This document shows, in pieces, positions 28,225 to 36,306 of a DNA stretch of 64,000 nt. The notes beneath the pieces were generated by a model, which was not told the DNA's origin, ran no database searches, and saw only the letters and a list, made by a program, of their open reading frames with translations. The position numbers and the translations under genes were made by a program. The stretch is from a gamma proteobacterium symbiont of Stewartia floridana (GTDB lineage Bacteria > Pseudomonadota > Gammaproteobacteria > Chromatiales > Chromatiaceae). The DNA is taken from assembly GCA_003676145.1 (NCBI GenBank), contig NAUB01000022.1, positions 248,001 through 312,000 on the forward strand, written 5' to 3'. Numbering within the stretch: position 1 is the first letter of the stretch; every line of letters begins with the position of its first letter.

Positions 28225-28253
28225 TCGAGGATGTGACAAGATCACATCCTCGA
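28225..28253 (+). terminator. Perfect 12-bp hairpin after mdh
   Basis: TCGAGGATGTGA, loop CAAGA, then its exact complement, 21 bases past the mdh stop. No T-run follows, so it is either a factor-assisted terminator or a 3' end stabiliser. Confidence 0.6.
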
Positions 28254-28350
28254 ACTCTCTGGCTGCTACTCGGTCTATTGATTTTTGCATAGCCTTTTTC
28301 TGAACCCACAGGTTCACGATAATGCGTAACGGACTCAAACCAGTATCACT

Positions 28351-29775
28351 ATGAGTAAAGCAAGCCAGAACAGGATCTCCTCAGCGACCCACAACGAAGA
28401 CAAACCGCCGATCACCCGGCTGAGCGCCACAGTCAGGCCGGGCGGCAGCCTGGAAGTACTCTCTCACCTTGAAGTCAGCGACCTGCTGGATACCAGTGCT
28501 AAGGGTCTGTATGGACTGTTTCGCCGCTGCGCACTGGCGGTGCTCAATTGTGGCAGCGAAACCGATAACGCAAAGGATATCTTCGACAGCTACCGGGACT
28601 TTGGCATCCATCTGATGCAGAGTAACCGGGGAATCCAGCTACGCCTGGAGAATGCACCGGGCAGCGCCTTCGTGGATGGCAGGATGATCCGTGGTATCCA
28701 GGAGCATCTGTTTGCCGTACTCAGAGATATCATCTACGTCCACAACGAGATTCAGAACAATCCAGCGTACGATCTGGACGACCCGGTACACATCACCTCG
28801 GCGGTATTCCATATCCTGCGAAATGCCCGGGTGTTGCACACCGGCATGGACCCCAATCTGATCGTCTGCTGGGGTGGACACTCTATTGGAAGATCCGAAT
28901 ACGACTACTCCAAAGAGGTAGGCTATCAGCTCGGCCTTAGGGGCTTGAACATCTGCACAGGATGCGGCCCAGGGGCGATGAAAGGCCCGATGAAAGGGGC
29001 GGCTCTGGGTCATGCCAAGCAGCGTATCGGCAATGGTCGCTACCTGGGTATCACCGAACCCGGCATCATTGCCTCGGAACCACCGAATCCCATCGTCAAT
29101 GAACTGGTGATCATGCCGGACATCGAAAAGCGCCTGGAAGCCTTCGTCCGCGCCGGTCATGGGGTAGTGATCTTTCCCGGTGGCGCGGGAACCATGGAAG
29201 AGCTGCTCTACCTGCTCGGTATACTGATGCACCACGACAACCGGGAGCACGCCTTTCCGTTGATCCTGACCGGGCCTGCCGAGTGCGCGGACTATTTCGA
29301 TGAAATCGACCGATTTATCGGAATCGCACTGGGTGATCAGGCGCGCCAATACTATCAGGTCATCATCGATGATTCGGAAGCCGTGGCAAAAGCCATGGCT
29401 GAGGACATGGAGCGGGTCAGAAGCTACCGGTACGACGGTAATGACGCCTTCTATTTCAATTGGCAACTGCACATAGAGACAGATCTGCAGCACCCCTTCA
29501 TCCCAACCCACAAGGCGATGGCCCGCTTGCAGCTGAACCGGCAGCAGCAGGCCCATCTGGCCGCCGCCAACCTGCGCAAAGCCTTTTCAGGCATTGTCGC
29601 CGGCAACGTCAAAGAGGACGGCATCCGTGCTGTGGAGCAGCATGGGCCATTCAAGCTGCATGGCGAGCAGCAGGTGGTGGACGCCATGGACCGGCTGCTG
29701 ATCGCTTTCGCCGAACAGAACAGAATGAAACTACAAGGGGACTACTCACCCTGCTATCATCTTGCCCTGGAGTAA
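28351..29775 (+). CDS. ppnN: Nucleotide 5'-monophosphate nucleosidase PpnN (LOG family)
   Basis: 474 residues, close to the 454 of the E. coli enzyme (formerly YgdH). An N-terminal regulatory region at about 1-145 precedes a Rossmann-like LOG core that holds CTGCGPGAMKGPMKGA and the diagnostic PGGAGTMEELLYL motif near residue 275. A C-terminal DUF3412-like domain follows. The E. coli enzyme splits AMP, GMP and other nucleotides to base and ribose 5-phosphate and is controlled by (p)ppGpp. Its ATG follows mdh after about 145 bases. The gene 3' to it is only 24 bases away, on the same strand. Confidence 0.9.
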   Translation: MSKASQNRISSATHNEDKPPITRLSATVRPGGSLEVLSHLEVSDLLDTSAKGLYGLFRRCALAVLNCGSETDNAKDIFDSYRDFGIHLMQSNRGIQLRLENAPGSAFVDGRMIRGIQEHLFAVLRDIIYVHNEIQNNPAYDLDDPVHITSAVFHILRNARVLHTGMDPNLIVCWGGHSIGRSEYDYSKEVGYQLGLRGLNICTGCGPGAMKGPMKGAALGHAKQRIGNGRYLGITEPGIIASEPPNPIVNELVIMPDIEKRLEAFVRAGHGVVIFPGGAGTMEELLYLLGILMHHDNREHAFPLILTGPAECADYFDEIDRFIGIALGDQARQYYQVIIDDSEAVAKAMAEDMERVRSYRYDGNDAFYFNWQLHIETDLQHPFIPTHKAMARLQLNRQQQAHLAAANLRKAFSGIVAGNVKEDGIRAVEQHGPFKLHGEQQVVDAMDRLLIAFAEQNRMKLQGDYSPCYHLALE

Positions 29776-29799
29776 AGGAAAGCTGCTGAGTGTTGCCCT

Positions 29800-31170
29800 A
29801 TGATGATAAAACCAACTGTACTGCTTTTTCTGCTCTCGCTGCTGTTCGTCAGCCTGCAGGCGAATGCCAAACCCCATGAGCGGGAGTGGTATGAGCCGGA
29901 GAGGGTATTCGGTGGCCAGGTCTATCTGAGAACCGCTGGAAATCCGAACAAACCCGCCGTTGTGATGGTTCACGGTCTTGGGGATGAGGCCTCGACCTGC
30001 TGGGAGGATATCCTGCAGCGGCTGAAAAAGGACTATTTCATCTTCACCTTCGATCTGCCGGGGTTTGGCCGCTCGACCAAGCAGAATGCCCTCTACTCAC
30101 CGGTCAACTACGCCCGGCTGATCCATCAGCTGACCGACAAACATGTGGGCAAACCATTTCATCTGGTTGGTCACTCCATGGGCGGTGCGATCAGCCTGCA
30201 GTTCACCCACAGCTACCCGGCAGCGGTGAAGACTCTGACCCTGATCTCTGCCGCCGGCATCCTGCATCGACAGGCCTATACCAAGTATCTGGCTCCACTG
30301 GGCGTCGATAAGGTGCTCAATCAGTACAATGTTTTCAATGAGCGCAAGGTCACCGATCTGGCGGGCACCCTGATGAGCGCCCTGGAAAAGCGCTATCCGG
30401 TTAACATGGATCTACTCATCAATCTGGAGCCATTCCGCAACAAGGTACTGCGCGGCGACCCGTCTGCCATTGCCGGACTGGCACTGGTGCAGAATGATTT
30501 CAGCCGGATTCCGGAGACCGTTCACCAGCCGACCCTGATCGTCTGGGGAGAGCAGGATAAGATCGCCCCCGTGCGCACCGGTTATGTGCTCGAATCGCTG
30601 ATGCCCGATGCGCGTCTGGAGTTGATTCCAAACGGCGGCCACGTGGCCTTTATCGATCAGCCTGAACTGTTCCACGATATGCTCAGGCCACACCTTAGCC
30701 AAAGCACCAAGGCAAAAGCCAAATCAAGTACCAAACAGGCCGCTCCGCCTTTCCGTCAGACGGTGCAGTGCAACAGTGAGTCGGGCCATGTGATCAGCGG
30801 ACGCATCGGCAGTCTGCTGATACAGAGCTGTGAAGATGTGGTGGTCCAGGATGCGGAAATCAATAACATTGTCATCATCGATTCCAATGTCAGCCTGCGC
30901 AACACCCGGGTGATTTCCATGGGTACCGCTCTGAAGACACGCAATTCGAACGTCACGATCACCGGCGGACATCTTGAAGGGGAAGTGGCAATCGAAGCCA
31001 ATAACAGTCGACTCGACATTGCAGGCACGCAACTGGTGGGACATCAGGCCGCCGTCAAGGCACCGCAGGACTCGACCCTGATCTTTTCGTTGGGACGCAT
31101 TGACAGTCCACTCTACGACGATCTGGTGATCCATGGCATGAAAGTGGTCGCACCGGGTTCCTACCTGTAG
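29800..31170 (+). CDS. Exported alpha/beta hydrolase with C-terminal beta-helix-like domain
   Basis: 456 residues. The first 23 form a Sec signal ending ANA. Residues 45-300 are an alpha/beta hydrolase: oxyanion VMVHGLGDE, nucleophile elbow GHSMGG, acid region WGEQDKIAP and catalytic NGGHVAF are all visible, so an esterase or lipase role is credible. After a Lys/Ala-rich linker at about 305-315, the last 140 residues show short repeating strands (VVVQDAEINNIVIIDSNVSLRNTRVI) that look like a small right-handed beta-helix. This add-on is unusual for the family and may bind polysaccharide or a surface. A phospholipase A2-like gene follows by 28 bases. Confidence 0.8.
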   Translation: MMIKPTVLLFLLSLLFVSLQANAKPHEREWYEPERVFGGQVYLRTAGNPNKPAVVMVHGLGDEASTCWEDILQRLKKDYFIFTFDLPGFGRSTKQNALYSPVNYARLIHQLTDKHVGKPFHLVGHSMGGAISLQFTHSYPAAVKTLTLISAAGILHRQAYTKYLAPLGVDKVLNQYNVFNERKVTDLAGTLMSALEKRYPVNMDLLINLEPFRNKVLRGDPSAIAGLALVQNDFSRIPETVHQPTLIVWGEQDKIAPVRTGYVLESLMPDARLELIPNGGHVAFIDQPELFHDMLRPHLSQSTKAKAKSSTKQAAPPFRQTVQCNSESGHVISGRIGSLLIQSCEDVVVQDAEINNIVIIDSNVSLRNTRVISMGTALKTRNSNVTITGGHLEGEVAIEANNSRLDIAGTQLVGHQAAVKAPQDSTLIFSLGRIDSPLYDDLVIHGMKVVAPGSYL

Positions 31171-31198
31171 CCCTTGACCATCCCGAGGAGTAACAGGA

Positions 31199-31657
31199 TT
31201 GAATGGAATCAACAAAAGTGTCTTGCTATTGATTCTGATGCTGCTGCCCGGCTTGAATCTGATCGCCGAGGGGAACACTGAGAACCCCTCATCACTGATG
31301 CCGCAATATGGCAACTGGTGTGGTTTGAATCACCCGACAAACCCCAAAACCGCTGAACCCCCAATCGATATCCTGGATGCGATCTGCAGACAACATGACA
31401 TCTGTTATCTCATAAGAGGTCACATGGACTGTGAATGCGACAGTGAATTCAATCGGGCCGTTGTGGCGAACAAGGAGAGATTTTCAGCCACTGAAAGATT
31501 TGTAGCCGGCACTTTCAGAATCTACTTCAGAGGATCACCCTGCTACGGCGATCAAAGGGAGAAGGTGCCAGCGACGAGAGTGATCACCGGTATTGTTGAA
31601 AAAGCAGATACCAGAACCAAACAGGTGATACAGAGATTCAAGGCAGTTACCGAGTAA
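31199..31657 (+). CDS. Secreted phospholipase A2-like protein
   Basis: 152 residues from a TTG codon, chosen because GAGGAG sits 9 bases upstream and a hydrophobic signal (KSVLLLILMLLPGLNLIAEG) follows at once; the only nearby ATG is out of frame. The mature part has the calcium loop YGNWCG and the catalytic helix AICRQHDICY with its His-Asp pair. Further cysteines at CECDSEFNRAV and SPCYGD match the disulfide plan of PLA2. These enzymes release fatty acids from the sn-2 position of phospholipids in the presence of calcium. It is probably co-expressed with the exported hydrolase upstream. Confidence in activity is moderate, as homology is confined to the core. Confidence 0.75.
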   Translation: MNGINKSVLLLILMLLPGLNLIAEGNTENPSSLMPQYGNWCGLNHPTNPKTAEPPIDILDAICRQHDICYLIRGHMDCECDSEFNRAVVANKERFSATERFVAGTFRIYFRGSPCYGDQREKVPATRVITGIVEKADTRTKQVIQRFKAVTE

Positions 31658-31722
31658 CCAGGAACTGCCAAGCGCTCATCGCTTAATCGCACAGAGTGCC
31701 GCTATACGATGAGGATCTCTTG

Positions 31723-31779
31723 GAACTAGCGAACATTACATCCATTGGTGAGTCGATCATCCGTAGAGCGATATCCTTA
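31723..31779 (-). pseudogene. Decayed copy of the 3' end of the downstream lipoprotein gene
   Basis: These 57 bases align with 32192-32249, the last 19 codons of the minus-strand lipoprotein gene, with about 75% identity and one gap; the GATCATCC and AGCGATATCCTTA blocks are exact. The rest of the copy has gone. It records an old tandem duplication. Confidence 0.6.
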
Positions 31780-31801
31780 GAATTTATCAAACCGTGCACC
31801 A

Positions 31802-31830
31802 GGGCCTGTTTGCACTGATCCAATAGGCCC
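31802..31830. repeat. Shortened relative of the GGGCCTGTT palindromic repeat
   Basis: Starts GGGCCTGTTTGCACTGATCC and closes with AGGCCC, which pairs with its first six bases. It matches the left arm of the 22496-22547 element except for three changes, after which the right arm is almost fully lost. It sits 16 bases upstream of the small lipoprotein start, so it may carry its promoter or leader. Confidence 0.55.
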
Positions 31831-31845
31831 CAGGGAGGAAGACAG

Positions 31846-32064
31846 ATGAAGTTTGCCTTACTGACGGTAACAGTCCTGTTATCCAGCTGTTCGGAATCAG
31901 TGGACGTAGAACTGTTTAATTACCAGGCTTGCCGAAAAGATATGACAGAAGAGTATATCAGCCAGGGGATTGACCCTGTTGCGGCCAATATGAAATCCAA
32001 AGCTTATTGTAAGGAACAGCAGGCAGCCAGGCAGCCAGGCAGCCAGGCAGTAACTCAAGGATAA
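31846..32064 (+). CDS. Small lipoprotein, uncharacterised
   Basis: 72 residues with GGGAGG upstream. The signal MKFALLTVTVLLSSC has a usable lipobox with C15 as the lipidation site. The mature part is about 57 residues, polar, with two further cysteines (YQACRKD and AYCKEQ) that could form one disulfide. The 3' end contains a short tandem repeat (see 32022-32050) that encodes ARQPGSQ. I do not recognise a family. Confidence 0.6.
   Translation: MKFALLTVTVLLSSCSESVDVELFNYQACRKDMTEEYISQGIDPVAANMKSKAYCKEQQAARQPGSQAVTQG
32022..32050 (+). repeat. 8-bp tandem repeat inside the small lipoprotein gene
   Basis: The unit GGCAGCCA is present 3.6 times without mismatch. As 8 is not a multiple of 3, gain or loss of one unit would shift the reading frame and change the last dozen residues. 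Confidence 0.85.
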
Positions 32065-32188
32065 AAACCGCTCTAATGCAACTGAACGGTTTAGCTTGAG
32101 TATGATGCAGTGGCGATCGAAATCAAATCCTATCGGCCAATTGTCACTGCACCATACCCATCACTCAGATCAAACTGAACCTGACGAT

Positions 32189-32761
32189 TTAGAACTCGCC
32201 AATCATCGCATCCATGGTCGGATCGATCATCCATAAAGCGATATCCTTACCCAGCGCTTTGACACAACGATCCAGAATCTTACAGGTACCCTTGTAGGCA
32301 CCGAAGAAACCACCGCCGGATGTACGGCGCCCATTGAAACTGCCGATCTTTTTGCCGTTCTCGAACAGCTCACCTTTTACAGCAACAAACTTCGCGCCGC
32401 TCCAGGCACCACCGCCGGCTCCAACCACATTGCTGAACTCAACATTCAGCACCCTGCCCTTGGCTTTCTGATTGACCGCACCATCCTTCAGATTGACGGC
32501 AGTATCAGTTTCAGCAGCAAAGGTTTTGATGTAGGCAGGCAGTTGGGTATCCAAGTTACACTCTGCCTTAACCTTATCGGGCACATTGGAGTGCTTACCA
32601 TATTTGATCCGCTTGGTGACACTCACAGCAGGCCCACCAGAGGCAACGCTCACCGCGCTCTGTTTTGTTGCAGTTGCAGCCGGCTTTGTACCACCTGTGG
32701 TACCGCCACAGCCACTCATCGCAATAATCAACATGATTCCAATAGATACAACTCGATACAT
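32189..32761 (-). CDS. Putative lipoprotein, uncharacterised
   Basis: 190 residues from the ATG at 32761, which has AAAGGA 8 bases upstream; an ATG three codons earlier overlaps that site. The signal ends IIAMSGC, giving C18 as the lipid-modified residue. A low-complexity Thr/Ala/Ser linker follows to about residue 45. The folded part includes NLDTQLPAYIKTFA and a glycine-rich VVGAGGGAWSGAKFVAVKGELFENGKKIGSF strand pair, plus two cysteines near the end. The pattern recalls periplasmic lipoproteins of the DUF4410 kind, but I cannot assign a family. A decayed copy of its 3' end lies at 31723-31779. Confidence 0.65.
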   Translation of the reverse strand: MYRVVSIGIMLIIAMSGCGGTTGGTKPAATATKQSAVSVASGGPAVSVTKRIKYGKHSNVPDKVKAECNLDTQLPAYIKTFAAETDTAVNLKDGAVNQKAKGRVLNVEFSNVVGAGGGAWSGAKFVAVKGELFENGKKIGSFNGRRTSGGGFFGAYKGTCKILDRCVKALGKDIALWMIDPTMDAMIGEF

Positions 32762-33052
32762 TCGACTCATCCTTTATTTCCTTTTTTAGACATGCTTACG
32801 AATCTCTAAGTGTAATCTAGGAATCCCCTGCTTGCAGGGTCATTTCTATGACCAGGAATTCGATCCTCGTCTCTTATCAGAGTTATTGGAATAGTCAGGG
32901 TGAATGGTTGCCATCGGTGGTTGGATCTTTCCACCATCTGCCGCAGATCTGAATCAGTAGAAATTGTTCCACACAGTCATGAGCACTCAGCGAAGTGACA
33001 AACAGCATGCTGAACCATCGATGAGAAATAACTCGAATTACCCAGACAATGA

Positions 33053-34108
33053 CTAACCCTGATCTTCGATATCGATCCCCATATCCGCAGCCCGCTTTTT
33101 CCATAAGCGTCTGGCCAGTTTACGCATATCCTCGATCTTGTCTCCCTCATCGACGATCTCTATCCCGAGCAGAGTCTCGACAATATCCTCAAGTGTGAGA
33201 ATACCCTCCATACTGCCATACTCATCCACCACCAACATGATATGGCTGCGCTTCTCCATGAAGGTTTCAAAGCTAGCCTGAAGAGAGCTGCTGTTGGGCA
33301 CGGCAATGATCTCTCTTCGATAGACTGTCAACGGGTTGTCTGAATTGCCCCTTGCATGGGAGAGCAACAGGTCACTGCGCAGCACGAATCCGGTAACATG
33401 GTCACGGTTGTCCTTGTAGACGGGAATCCGCGAGAAGCGGCTGCTGTTGTGCTGCTCCAGGTAGTCATCGACCGACATATCCTCATCCAGTGAAAAGACC
33501 ACTGTTCGCGGGGTCATGACATCACTCACCCGGGTCTCCCTTAACAGCAGCAGGTTTTTCAGGATCAGGGATTCATGTTGTTCCAGCTTACCCTCGTCGG
33601 CACCCGCCTGAGCCATGGCGGCAAACTCATCCCTTCTGAACTGTCCATGACTGTGGCCGCCGGAAAGCAGCCTGGTCAAAATCGCCGACATCCAGATAAA
33701 AGGATAGAGAATCCAGATCAGGAACTGCAGCACATAGGCGGTGATCGGCGCCAGTTGGCGCCAGTAGTGAGCACCGAGAGTCTTCGGAATGATCTCGGAG
33801 AAAATCAGGATCATCAGGGTCAGTACCGCTGAGGCAACACCCACATAGGCGTTGCCGAATACCGCAGCAGCCTGGGCACCGGCGCCGGCGGCACCAATGG
33901 TATGGGCGGTGGTATTGAGGGTCAGAATCGCAGCCAGGGGATCATTGATGTTCTGCTTCATCTTGCGCAGTAGATAGGAGGCATTGTGTCCCTCCTTCTC
34001 CAACACCGAGATATAGGGATGAGTGACACTCAGAATCACCGCCTCGGCTACCGAGCAGAGAAAGGAAAAACCCAAGGCTATGGAGACATAGACGATCAGT
34101 AAAACCAT
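33053..34108 (-). CDS. DUF21-CBS membrane protein (CNNM/CorC family), short form
   Basis: 351 residues. Three or four helices of the CNNM (DUF21) domain fill about residues 1-150, including NTTAHTIGAAGAGAQA and the IFSEIIPKTLGA motif. A CBS pair at about 195-320 has the typical MTPRTVVFSLDEDMSVDDYL and LVVDEYGSMEGILTLEDIVETLLG segments. Archaeal and bacterial relatives move magnesium, with sodium as counter-ion. This copy ends shortly after the CBS pair and lacks the C-terminal CorC/HlyC domain of the usual 420-440 residue forms. It is apparently single-gene. Confidence 0.85.
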   Translation of the reverse strand: MVLLIVYVSIALGFSFLCSVAEAVILSVTHPYISVLEKEGHNASYLLRKMKQNINDPLAAILTLNTTAHTIGAAGAGAQAAAVFGNAYVGVASAVLTLMILIFSEIIPKTLGAHYWRQLAPITAYVLQFLIWILYPFIWMSAILTRLLSGGHSHGQFRRDEFAAMAQAGADEGKLEQHESLILKNLLLLRETRVSDVMTPRTVVFSLDEDMSVDDYLEQHNSSRFSRIPVYKDNRDHVTGFVLRSDLLLSHARGNSDNPLTVYRREIIAVPNSSSLQASFETFMEKRSHIMLVVDEYGSMEGILTLEDIVETLLGIEIVDEGDKIEDMRKLARRLWKKRAADMGIDIEDQG

Positions 34109-34230
34109 ACAGACACCATCGTTTGGTTGGATATTGAATGCAGGTTATACCGTGATCCGCCGGGGAATTCACTAGGCAACTTATGAATCAACCCGGGCCG
34201 AATCGACTAACGATTACAAAAAACACCAAC

Positions 34231-34725
34231 TTAAGTCGCCTGATGATCAAGCACCACAATGCCGTCTTCATCCGCATAGAGCCACTCACCGGGTTTGAAA
34301 CTTACCCCGGCGAAATAGACCTCACCGCCCACTTCTCCGACACCTTTTTTTACACTTTTTCGTGGATTGGTGGCGAGTGCCATAACCCCCAGAGGCATCT
34401 CACCGATTTCAGCCGCATCCCGAATACAGCCATTCATGATGATCCCGGCCCATCCATTGTCCACCGCCATCTGCGCCAGGATGTCACCCAACATGGCACA
34501 ACGAAGCGAGCCGCCGGCATCCACAACCAATATCCTGCCCTGCCCTGCCTGGTCCAACTGTTCCCGCACCAACGAATTGTCTTCGAAGCACTTCAGGGTT
34601 GCGATGGGGCCGCTGAAGGCATGTTGTCCCCCATAGTGGCGAAATCCGGGATAGCAGATCTGTAACGACTCTTCATGTATGTCATATAGATCGGCTGTCT
34701 TCAGGGTGCTTTCACTGGTAGTCAT
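34231..34725 (-). CDS. rraA: RraA-family protein (RNase E regulator / HMG aldolase fold)
   Basis: 164 residues from the ATG at 34725 with GGAGAG 5 bases before it; a GTG two codons upstream is also in frame. The whole RraA fold is present: TADLYDIH, AFSGPIATLKCFEDN, GRILVVDAGGSLRCAMLGD, and GIIMNGCIRDAAEI with the Arg-Asp pair that binds metal and substrate in aldolase members. E. coli RraA inhibits RNase E; others are 4-hydroxy-4-methyl-2-oxoglutarate or oxaloacetate lyases. The length and start are nearer to RraA, but an enzymatic role remains possible. Confidence 0.85.
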   Translation of the reverse strand: MTTSESTLKTADLYDIHEESLQICYPGFRHYGGQHAFSGPIATLKCFEDNSLVREQLDQAGQGRILVVDAGGSLRCAMLGDILAQMAVDNGWAGIIMNGCIRDAAEIGEMPLGVMALATNPRKSVKKGVGEVGGEVYFAGVSFKPGEWLYADEDGIVVLDHQAT

Positions 34726-34814
34726 CTCCACTCTCCAATCTGTTTCTTCTTTTGTTATATCAAGTTATAGCACTTACTCATGTCCAGTAACGCCAGCCCG
34801 GCCACCCTTTCCGG

Positions 34815-34847
34815 AAAGAAAAAAAAGCCGTGCCAGGAGGCACGGCC
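34815..34847 (-). terminator. Intrinsic terminator of the aceBA transcript
   Basis: Read on the minus strand, GCCGTGCC, loop TCCT, GGCACGGC, then an almost unbroken run of T (34815-34826 on the opposite strand). It lies about 80 bases beyond the aceA stop. Confidence 0.85.
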
Positions 34848-34873
34848 GAAGGGCAGAAAACTGGGTAGCAGCT

Positions 34874-34918
34874 GTGTGATTCAGCGGTTGAAGGGATCAC
34901 TCAACCGCCGAATCACAC
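34874..34918 (-). other. Large stem-loop just after aceA
   Basis: Arms of 18 bases (outer GTGTGATTC, inner GCGGTTGA) pair with a single mismatch around a 9-base loop. It starts 10 bases from the aceA stop, ahead of the true terminator. It could protect the 3' end of the mRNA. Confidence 0.65.
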
Positions 34919-34928
34919 GCTGGAGAGA

Positions 34929-36251
34929 CTACATGCTTGCCGCGCTGTCGAATTGCTCTTCTTCAGTGGAACCGGTCAAAGCGGTCACGGAGGAGGCGCC
35001 ACCCTGAATCACGGTGGTGACATCATCGAAGTAGCCAGCGCCGACTTCCTGCTGGTGAGAAACAAAGGTATAGCCTTTGTCGCGGGCTGCGAATTCAGGC
35101 TCCTGAACCTTCTCAACGTAGTGCTTCATGCCTTCACCGCGGGCGTAGTCATAGGCCAGGTCGAACATGTTGAACCACATGTTGTGGATACCCGCCAGGG
35201 TAATGAACTGATATTTGTAACCCATGTCAGCCAGCTCATCCTGGAATTTAGCGATGGTGCTGTCATCCAGGTTCTTCTTCCAGTTGAAAGAAGGTGAGCA
35301 GTTATAGGCCAGCAGCTTGTTTGGATTCTCAGCCAATACCGCCTGAGCGAATTCACGAGCAAAACCCAGGTCCGGAGTACCGGTTTCACACCACACCAGA
35401 TCCGCATAAGGTGCATAGGCAAGTCCGCGGGAGATGGCCTGTTCCAGACCGTTCTTGACCCGATAGAAGCCCTCGGCGGTACGCTCACCGGTGAGGAACG
35501 GCTGATCGTTGGCGTCCACATCGGAGGTCAACAGATTGGCTGCCTCGGAATCGGTTCTGGCCAGTACCAGGGTGGGCACGCCCATCACATCCGCTGCCAG
35601 ACGGGCGGCGATCAGTTTCTGCACCGCTTCCTGAGTCGGTACCAGTACCTTGCCACCCATGTGACCACACTTCTTTACCGCCGCCAGCTGATCTTCATAG
35701 TGAACACCGGCAGCACCGGCAGCGATCATGTTTTTCATCAGTTCGAAGGCGTTGAGTACGCCACCGAAACCGGCTTCCGCATCGGCCACGATGGGAAGGA
35801 AATAGTCCACGTGACCTTCATCACCGGGGTTGATATCTCTTGACCACTGGATCTCGTCAGCACGCTTGAAGGCACTGTTGATACGACGCACCATGGTGGG
35901 TACCGAGTCATAGGCGTAGAGAGACTGGTCTGGATACATGGTTTCGGAAGTATTACCGTCGGCGGCAACCTGCCAACCCGACAGATAGATCGCCTCGATA
36001 CCGGCCTTTGCCTGCTGCATCGCCTGACCACCGGTGATCGCGCCCATGCAGTTCACGTAGCCTTTCTTGGCATCGCCGCGAACCAGGTCCCAAAGTTTTT
36101 CGGCACCTTTCTTTGCATAGGTGTATTCGGGTTGAACCGAGCCGCGCAGACGGACTACGTCCTCAGCGCTGTAACCGCGTTTGACGTCTGTCCAACGGGG
36201 ATTTTCTGCCCAATCCTTGTTCAACGCTTCGATCTGTTCTTTACGTGTCAT
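34929..36251 (-). CDS. aceA: Isocitrate lyase
   Basis: 440 residues from the ATG at 36251. An ATG three codons earlier is in frame, but GGAG then abuts it, whereas it lies 9 bases before the chosen codon. With this start the catalytic cysteine of the KKCGH motif is C195, the same number as in E. coli, and the beginning [14 protein letters not shown] also fits. The enzyme splits isocitrate to glyoxylate and succinate, the entry to the glyoxylate shunt. Segments [22 protein letters not shown] and [13 protein letters not shown] are intact. It forms an operon with aceB, 55 bases upstream, and ends with a stem-loop and an intrinsic terminator. Confidence 0.96.
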   Translation of the reverse strand: MTRKEQIEALNKDWAENPRWTDVKRGYSAEDVVRLRGSVQPEYTYAKKGAEKLWDLVRGDAKKGYVNCMGAITGGQAMQQAKAGIEAIYLSGWQVAADGNTSETMYPDQSLYAYDSVPTMVRRINSAFKRADEIQWSRDINPGDEGHVDYFLPIVADAEAGFGGVLNAFELMKNMIAAGAAGVHYEDQLAAVKKCGHMGGKVLVPTQEAVQKLIAARLAADVMGVPTLVLARTDSEAANLLTSDVDANDQPFLTGERTAEGFYRVKNGLEQAISRGLAYAPYADLVWCETGTPDLGFAREFAQAVLAENPNKLLAYNCSPSFNWKKNLDDSTIAKFQDELADMGYKYQFITLAGIHNMWFNMFDLAYDYARGEGMKHYVEKVQEPEFAARDKGYTFVSHQQEVGAGYFDDVTTVIQGGASSVTALTGSTEEEQFDSAASM

Positions 36252-36306
36252 TTGTGTCATCTCCAGTCATGTCTCAATTTTGTTTTGGTGGTATCGCTAC
36301 GACCAA

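Noticed and set aside
33053-34108. Haemolysin
   Set aside because: The old 'hemolysin C' name for this family is misleading; the DUF21-CBS layout fits a magnesium-related transporter.
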